This document shows positions 57,121-64,000 of a stretch of DNA of 64,000 nt, piece by piece. Where the stretch lies: positions 14,198,001 through 14,262,000 of the forward strand of contig OX344753.2 in assembly GCA_947034885.2 (NCBI GenBank). Direction: 5' to 3'. The notes beneath the pieces are model-generated. The model was not told where the DNA came from, did not search any database, and was given only the letters and a program-made list of their open reading frames with translations. Position 1 is the stretch's first letter, and each line of letters opens with the position of its first letter. The position numbers and the translations under genes are program-made. The DNA comes from Thuidium tamariscinum. Its lineage: Eukaryota > Streptophyta > Bryopsida > Hypnales > Thuidiaceae.

Positions 57121-60100
57121 CATGTTCCGAATGACAACACATACACTGATTGTCAAAACTGAGTACAAAACTGAAGTATTTTCATTCAAACAACCATACC
57201 AAGAGCATCAATGGATAAAGATCAAAAGTGTAGGTTGTAGTGTGCGATATAGTAACTCCACGTTACCATGGAAGTGTGAAGAAAAAATGAGTTGTGATTT
57301 TAAGGAAAATTAGTTTCAAATTTGGTTCGCCATGTCTAAAACTTGATTTAGAATTATTTTAATTTTTGAAATTTTTTCTTAGGACTCCAAAAATACTTTT
57401 TTTTGCATTGGCATGTTAATATACATCATATCATTTCAAATTGTTGTACTCAAAATTTGAAGGAAATTCTCATTTATAGATTTTAAATTTTTTACAATTA
57501 GAGAAATATGCAAATGATGGTGGTTCTCACGATATTTGAATTTTTTTTGAACTGAGAATATGGAACTGCATTAGCCATTATAGAGAGAGTATATATTGCA
57601 ACATGGGCCATTGTTATATCTCATTACCCTTGCATTTGAACTATTGGTTGAATTAGGCAATGTGTTGACTTATATTTTACAACCATATAAGGCTTTTTAG
57701 ATTCAACTCTTTCGTGCAAACATTATAAGTCATGCTACATATGATTCATCAAACCAATCCAAAAGATCTAAAATGCAGCTTGAATTCACACGCTTTTTCC
57801 TTTTCTTTTTTAGTAATTTCGAAGCAGCTGGCAAGACTGTCCCCTCCTGAAATTATTATAAGTCTGAGCAGCCCGTGACAACATGCGTAAAATTTGGCAG
57901 GCTCACGGGTTAATTGATCCTGGATGAAAGACTGATTCACCTTCGACTGCGTCAAAATGAGGACTGATGGGAGCCCTGGCTCCTGGACCCATGATCGATG
58001 CCAGTAACGGCGCAGCCCAATGGAATCCTTCATACGTGGTAACGAAGTGACCGTCGTTGGGCATGACCCCGTGACAATTACTGTGATTCATTGTGACCTT
58101 GCATGCGATTAATTGGCCCAACCACTGCTGCTGCTGACACTTGGTCGAGCCGCTCACAGGTCTGCTGATCGATGTGACCTGCGGGCCAGGGCTGTCAATG
58201 GAATTGTCTGATCCCGGAACCCTGTAAGTTGTTAATTGGATGTTTTTGCCTGCACATTTTCCATGCATGCGATGACGTACTGGCAGCAATCGGAAGGAAG
58301 GAGTGTTTTTCTTCACAATTTGAAGTACTGTCTCGCTGCCACTCGATCAAGATTGCCTTTGATTTTGGGCCCGACAATGTAACAAAGAGCCGAAAATGAT
58401 GGAGCTAGTGGGGCATGCTTGCTTGTGCAGATAATATATCTCGTTTGCTACTCTAACCATTAATGGAGACCCGCTACCAACTATGTATGGATGAAGGATG
58501 ATTGCCTGGGTGTTCTGACTATCTGGGAAATTCTACTTTACCAGTTGAGATTTCAGACAGTTTCTTGATTCCGTAGAAACTTTTAGTAAATAATTGTGAT
58601 TTGTTTAGACTGAAAGTGCGCTATTAAGTTAACGATATTGACGTTATAATGACTTTATAAGCTTGTGATTGCTTTAATTGATTGTACTCTCGGAAAATAC
58701 AATGCTGTGTTGCAAGGATCTTTCCGTGTAAGGCAGATGAAGGTGTCGAAGACTTAAATTATATTGTTGGCCGATTCTTGGCACAATCACATTATATTTG
58801 AATTCCATCATTCTAACGAAATTTATCGAACTTAATCATTCCTGTCAAGTGTCAACTGATGATCGAGCTGAAGATAGCCATTCGGGCAAGCCATCCCGAT
58901 CAGATCGCTACGAGAGGCGTTAAATTGGCGCGATTCAGGCGTTTAAAATGGTGACGTACTAAAAGGGCTAAAATCCGTGTCTGGTTACGATTTATGTTTC
59001 GTCGGGAAGGTGCCAAAGTATTGGAAAACCTCTAGTTTGACGAAGTTGACGTACTTGCATTTTCGTGAGATCGCTGAATTGGACAAAAGCTAAGGTCTCC
59101 CTGGACTGATCGCGAAACTGTCCCGGAAACTGTGATCATGTGCTGGATTTATTTTCTACTTTCAAGAGCTCTTCAAAGATGGGCACTTCAGATCCTCGCA
59201 ATTTGATCTGGAGCTCTAAAACACCCCATGTTAACGTACAATACCATCAGCACTTGATGCTTCATGCATGCAAGCTCTTAACAAAAGTGGAACAAGTCTT
59301 TCCTAGACAGTCAAAAAGAAAGGGACTTTCTTTTTGCAATCGCATTTCAAACATTCTATCTTGTTTGAGACAGCTGAGTAATCACCCTGAGGGCCGGTGA
59401 GGAGCGTGCCTACAACTTGAAAATGAACTTTGAATCCTTTCACTTTGTGTTTTTCCATTTTTCTACTAATTATTCATCCCAAAGAAATTTATGTTTGTTT
59501 TCCTGAGATGAAATCATATGATTTCTATAAGTGATAATTTAAGTTTCAGATTTCCTCTTAAGAATTTAACAGATATTTTGTTAAAATGGCTGTAACCCTA
59601 CGCCATTTTTCCATTCATTTTCTAGGACAAGTAAAGATTTCAAATCTCACTGTTTTGAATCTATCTTTGACTACACGGTTTAAACTTGAAAATGCTAAGT
59701 TTGTGGTATATTGCCATTTTAATGAAATATCCTATATTTCAAATTATTGTACATAATCTTTATGACAGGTAAAGTGAAGAGTTTGTGAATCAAATTCAAA
59801 TTAGCTCACCAAATGACAAAACATAACTAGCTATAAATTTGATTTATTCCATTTCAATAGTTTGGCATTTACATAGTCGGGCTCAATCTTCTCTAATTCA
59901 AAAAAGATCATTTCAATTTATTCCTTCAATTCATAATTTCATATGGTATTAGAATAATTAGAGATTTTGACTATTCAAGAATGAATCAAGGTTAGAATTT
60001 AAAACTTTATTTTGTATCTTAAACTGGAAAATTATGTTTAAAGAAGAAACAACAAATGCAATGCAATCATTTAACTCCTAAATGTCCAAAGAGGGTTGAC

Positions 60101-60895
60101 TCTCTTTTAAATCACTTCCATATTATTTTTTTTGAAATAAAAGTATTATCATTTTTAGAATCACTTTTGTAAAATCTCACCCCAAGATCTTTTTCACTAC
60201 CATCAAATTAGTCTACTTCCAATTTTTAGAGACTTTGGAAGACTATCTTAAGAGCTTTGCAATCAAGTTAGGTATATTTGAAAAACAAAAATTTCATTCG
60301 ACTGTATCTATTTACTATACATGCTCAAACCAATCATCCCCTTGCCAACTTGCACTCTCAAATTAATTTATTTCTTAAGGTGAGCTTTCACTGGCATTTG
60401 GCTATATTTCTTTTCTTAAACATCAAACATCAATTTTGTTAAAGGAGCACTATTCAAATGTCAAGAATTACAATATGTAGGAAGTTAGAATATGAAAGGT
60501 TGTCTAAAACCTAGAATAAGTGATGGATTCAAGTTGTAAAACACCCAAGCATTTTGAAAGGTGCCAAAGTATTGGAATACTCCCTTTTAGCAAATTTGAT
60601 AGTAGCTAGCATCAACAAATTTAGCAATTCTTTCTGCCAAGATGAATACTTTTTTGGCTATAGAAAGACAGCATAACAAAATACATGAAAAGAAACAACT
60701 CATGGATGATTTGCAAGACCATTAAAGTTGGACATCAAGTCAACAATCATTAAATGGTTGATAAAATATTAACTTAGACATTGGATAATTTATTTGAATG
60801 TTCAACATCTTTAGTGTAAAATTCTTAAGAAATAAAACACTTACAAGCTTTTGATTTGTATAAAAACTTATTAATATTTCAATCAATCTATGACT
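57121..60895. other. Spacer with one GC-richer patch
   Basis: 57.9-58.4 kb is GC-richer. It has a minus-strand frame of about 137 codons (57903-58316) without a family I recognise and without a clean start or splice context, so no gene is called. The remainder is AT-rich spacer. Confidence 0.4.
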
Positions 60896-61627
60896 GGGTG
60901 AATGCAAGAAACACTTGTACTATTTTCCGTCACAAGTTAAGTGCTGATCTGTTTTTTGGCCATAACTTTTGCATTTTTGCTTGAAATGACTCAAGATTTC
61001 TAAATAAGGTACTCATGTCTATCATACACCTTACATAATTTTTTCATAATTTTCAAAAATAGTTTAATACTAAAATAGTACTAGTGATTAAATGTCACAA
61101 ATGAGAATTTGGAGGTTTTTAGTACTAAAGAGTACCTTTTCTCAATGATTTTGAGATGAAATTTGGATGAGATGGTCTTCTAGTAGATTTACATCTTTCC
61201 ACTCGAGGGATTTTGAAAAAAGTTATTTTTATGTGGTGTGAAAGTCTACAAAGTGAGCTTCTTTCTGCTTGAATTTTGAAACATATAAAATATTATTTTG
61301 GTGTTTTTTTTGGTGAATGACCATCTCCATAGAATTGTTGCAAATGGACACTTTTTATTTTTTGTATTTACTTATTTTACTATTTTTCCTCAATTAAAAC
61401 ATGAAGATATGTATTTTCTTGAGGTTTGGTGCTTTTTAAATTCTCCTACTTAGAGAATTTTTCTACCAATTTCCTTCACTGAAAACCTTCATATTAGAGG
61501 TCTATACATTATTCACATTTTTCAAAAAAAAATTTAATTAATTTTCTAATTTTAAAGTACTCTAGAAAAATTCATGAGTATTGTAGTAAAATGCAACAAA
61601 TAGTACAGGTGTTTCTTGCATTCACCT
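60896..61627. mobile_element. Copy 4 of the GCAAGAAACACTTGTAC MITE family, 4-bp duplication GACT
   Basis: Left end GGGTGAATGCAAGAAACACT and right end GGTGTTTCTTGCATTCACCT are inverted repeats. GACT is found on both sides (60892-60895 and 61628-61631). This is the best-preserved copy. Its interior is very close to 19540-20101. Confidence 0.85.
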
Positions 61628-62609
61628 GACTATGCAAACAAAATTCAAATTTTATATATTAAAAAAGTTTACTTCTTAAGATTCAATGATAAAGAAATTG
61701 TAATGTCTTATTTAAATCATTTTTATTCTTATAAAAAGATTAAAATTTTCCTTTCTTCATTACAAACACAAGAAACTTATTGTCTTAAAAATGATGTGAC
61801 ATCCAAAAAATATGATTCAGACAGAATGAACCAAATCTTAGAAGAAGTTGAATTCAAAATGTTTCTTTGTAGTCCTACTCATCATAGATTGTAACAAACC
61901 AAAAGTTTGCACTACACTTCGCAACTAATCATGTGCTTCTCCAATAAAGAAACCACATTCAACTCTCTCAAACAAAATCTTTTTGATCATACATAACAAC
62001 CTCTCTACACACTAACAAGCTTCTATGTCCTCAACTACAAACCACCTACACATAATTTGACTAATAGTCACTACTTCAACCTAAAACAATAGATTGGTCT
62101 CCAAGCAAATCATTTCCTCTTGCAACAATGGAAATCATCTACTATAAAAAATTCAAAAGTATTCATTGGAGGTCACACTACTATGCAAGACTTCTACCCT
62201 TTTTTATAAAACTCCGAGGATGAACAATTGCACTTCTATTTTGCATAAGAGGATTCTCTAGCATCCATCTGACACTTAGTGTCCACTACAACATTACACT
62301 AAATCTCTCTCAAATACTTGAGACAATCAAGGTAGCCACACTGCTCCTGAAGCCTTACAAAGGGAGGTGAAATTGAGAAAACCTGGCGTGATTCTACTCT
62401 CCCTTCTCCTCAACCAATAAAGTAACGATAGAAAGGTGCACACATTGTCTCTCCAAAGCTAACATAGACTCAATAGTTTGAGTCAGTGGAAATGGTCACT
62501 TCCACTCGTCCCTCGAAAGCAGGGCGGTGTAAACAGGTACTGAAAATTAACCTAATCTACAGTGGAGGGTTAAAATTTAATCCTAAAAACATACACTTTC
62601 CTTGTGGTA
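61628..62609. other. Spacer
   Basis: AT-rich at first and less so from about 62200. No supported gene or repeat. Confidence 0.4.
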
Positions 62610-62780
62610 ATGCTCGTTGGCACAAGTCGCCACCTACGGATGAAACTGAAAGAAAACATGGAGCCCTCTTCTCCATCTCATGGGCACAGAAAAAAATCGG
62701 TGGACACCATACCTTTCCCAGTCCAAAGACCTCCGCTCTGAGGTGCACTCATGGGCAGACCACCACAAGCAAACCCTCTT
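62610..62780 (+). repeat. Dispersed repeat copy 2, matched at 56935-57120
   Basis: Same sequence block as at 56.9 kb, from GTTGGCACAAGTCGCCACCT to CACCACAAGCAAACCCTC. Similarity ends at the same right-hand point in both copies, suggesting a defined repeat end or a shared internal exon-like unit. Confidence 0.65.
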
Positions 62781-64000
62781 CAAACTCCACTGCACGAGGT
62801 GGAAGAACACCAACTCCGGCAGATGCCATTGAAGAGAAATCAATTGTATATTACAAGCTATTCAGACAAATTGCTCCCTCACCTTATGCCTTCCATTACA
62901 GTCCACACGAAAAAAGGAACACCCTTCGAGCATTCCAGCATGTGAGCATAGGTGGAGCACCCTAATGGCAGTGGAAGCACGTTCCACCGCAACCTATAAC
63001 CTACCAGGAAAAAATAGCACATGGACTAGTTCTAGAACGCAGAATGTTCTTCCTCTAAAAGGAATTCCTATCGTCCAAGCCCTCCTGGACCATAATCAGA
63101 GAAGCTCATTTCAGTCGCAGAATCAACACTAATTCCACTCCAATATTATTCTCAAAACCTACTCCTACAGGTTCTAAAAACAGGTCCACGCCGCAAGCAG
63201 CGGGAGGCAGGGATCCCAATCCAACCAACAGACCAATCCGAGCCGAAAGCCTGATGTCAAAAATCAGAAGCACAAAGCCGCGACCATATAAAAACACATC
63301 ACGAGCCGGAGTGAGGAACGATGACGCTCTCTACCACGAGATCTATCGTCAGGAACCTAACAAGAGGGAAACCACGTGTTGCGAGTTCCCCGATGTTACG
63401 AATATTCTCCTGGTAGCTGTCATGAAAGCCTCCGACAGGCCTCCTCTCCACACTCCTTCATCACCCAGGGAACCCGTCTCCAGGACAGAGCTCCACGACA
63501 CTCGTCCGGGTCTTGCGAAAGCGGCCGTGATCCATCGAAAATTGCATCCCATCCCCTCCTTACCTTGCTCCCACAGGCCCGGCGGGAGCTCCACTGGGGT
63601 TGTTCACTCTGTCGATTCCACTTCGGACGTTGTATTGTTCATGCACCCTCACCCGATTCTCTGCCCACCACTGCTCAGCCTCCCTTTCACTAAACCGTTT
63701 GCGACTGCAACGTCCACGCCAAAACCAACTCAGCAAGGGCTCACACCAAACATCATTCCCAGGACCCAAAACCACACGCGTTTCGCCCAACGATAATCCG
63801 AAAAATCAAACAAACATGGCACAGACGAAAGCAGACGAATGGACTCGTAGCACGTCACATCAAACAGCAGAAACCACACCTGAAACGAACGCGCTTCAAA
63901 TCTTTTCCACCTCCTGGAAGGGCAGTCAACGTGATGTACACGCCGGGCTCATCCTGCTCTACCCACTCCGACTCCGGTTCTCTTCCGTTTTCGGTCGACA
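62781..64000. other. GC-richer block at the window edge, unidentified
   Basis: Composition rises to around 50% GC and stays there to the window end. Frames exist on both strands, the longest at 63254-63796 (+, 180 codons, Pro/Ser/Thr-rich). None has a motif I recognise. It could be the start of a mobile element or of a gene that continues outside the window. Confidence 0.35.

Noticed and set aside
57903-58316. A minus-strand gene of 137 codons
   Set aside because: GC-richer than its surroundings, but no recognised domain, no signal or splice context and overlapping frames of similar length.
63254-63796. A plus-strand gene of 180 codons near the right edge
   Set aside because: Composition is Pro/Ser/Thr-rich without motifs, and comparable frames exist on the other strand. 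Kept only as an unidentified block.

Overview
The window is nuclear DNA of a land plant. The genes are spliced with GT-AG introns, carry plant secretory families (GDSL esterase/lipase, BURP, a STIG1-like Cys-rich protein), and sit as GC-rich islands in very AT-rich, transposon-filled spacer. The gene set and repeat style suggest a non-seed plant such as a bryophyte, but that is inference. I saw no reverse transcriptase, LTR pair, integrase, capsid or envelope gene.

Layout. 1-7.1 kb: a GDSL gene (copy A, + strand) and a BURP-domain gene (- strand). 8.7-21.2 kb: MITEs, a tandem/inverted repeat block, a hAT remnant, GDSL copy B (- strand, 13.3-14.9 kb) and low-complexity DNA. 22.4-24.6 kb: a three-exon gene for a secreted protein built from about nine Cys-rich repeats. 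26.0-39.2 kb: a 13.1-kb element bounded by inverted repeats. 39.2-46.8 kb: spacer with nested MITEs. 47.4-48.9 kb: GDSL copy C (- strand). 49.8-50.5 kb: a 750-bp fold-back. 55.5-56.9 kb: two MITEs and a truncated GDSL first exon (copy D). 57-64 kb: mostly spacer and repeats, with an unidentified GC-richer block at the right edge.

The most unusual object is the 13.1-kb element. It carries at least four genes. On the + strand is a DUF7869-like protein with RNase-H/DDE-like motifs, the likely transposase. Divergent from it, in head-to-tail order on the - strand, are a protein with a ParB/sulfiredoxin-like domain and two FCP1/NIF-type HAD proteins that lack the catalytic aspartates. About 27 copies of a 19-bp near-perfect palindrome, TATCGGCTGSCAGCCGATA, are spread over almost its whole length. 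One or two lie in every intron I could define, and the rest lie mainly between genes. The palindromes are essentially confined to this element, and they suggest a sequence-specific protein/site system, possibly parS-like, that I cannot match to a described transposon superfamily.

The three GDSL genes share exon structure, intron position and parts of their flanks. They are young segmental duplicates lying in opposite orientations, and all three have Gln in place of the block III Asn.
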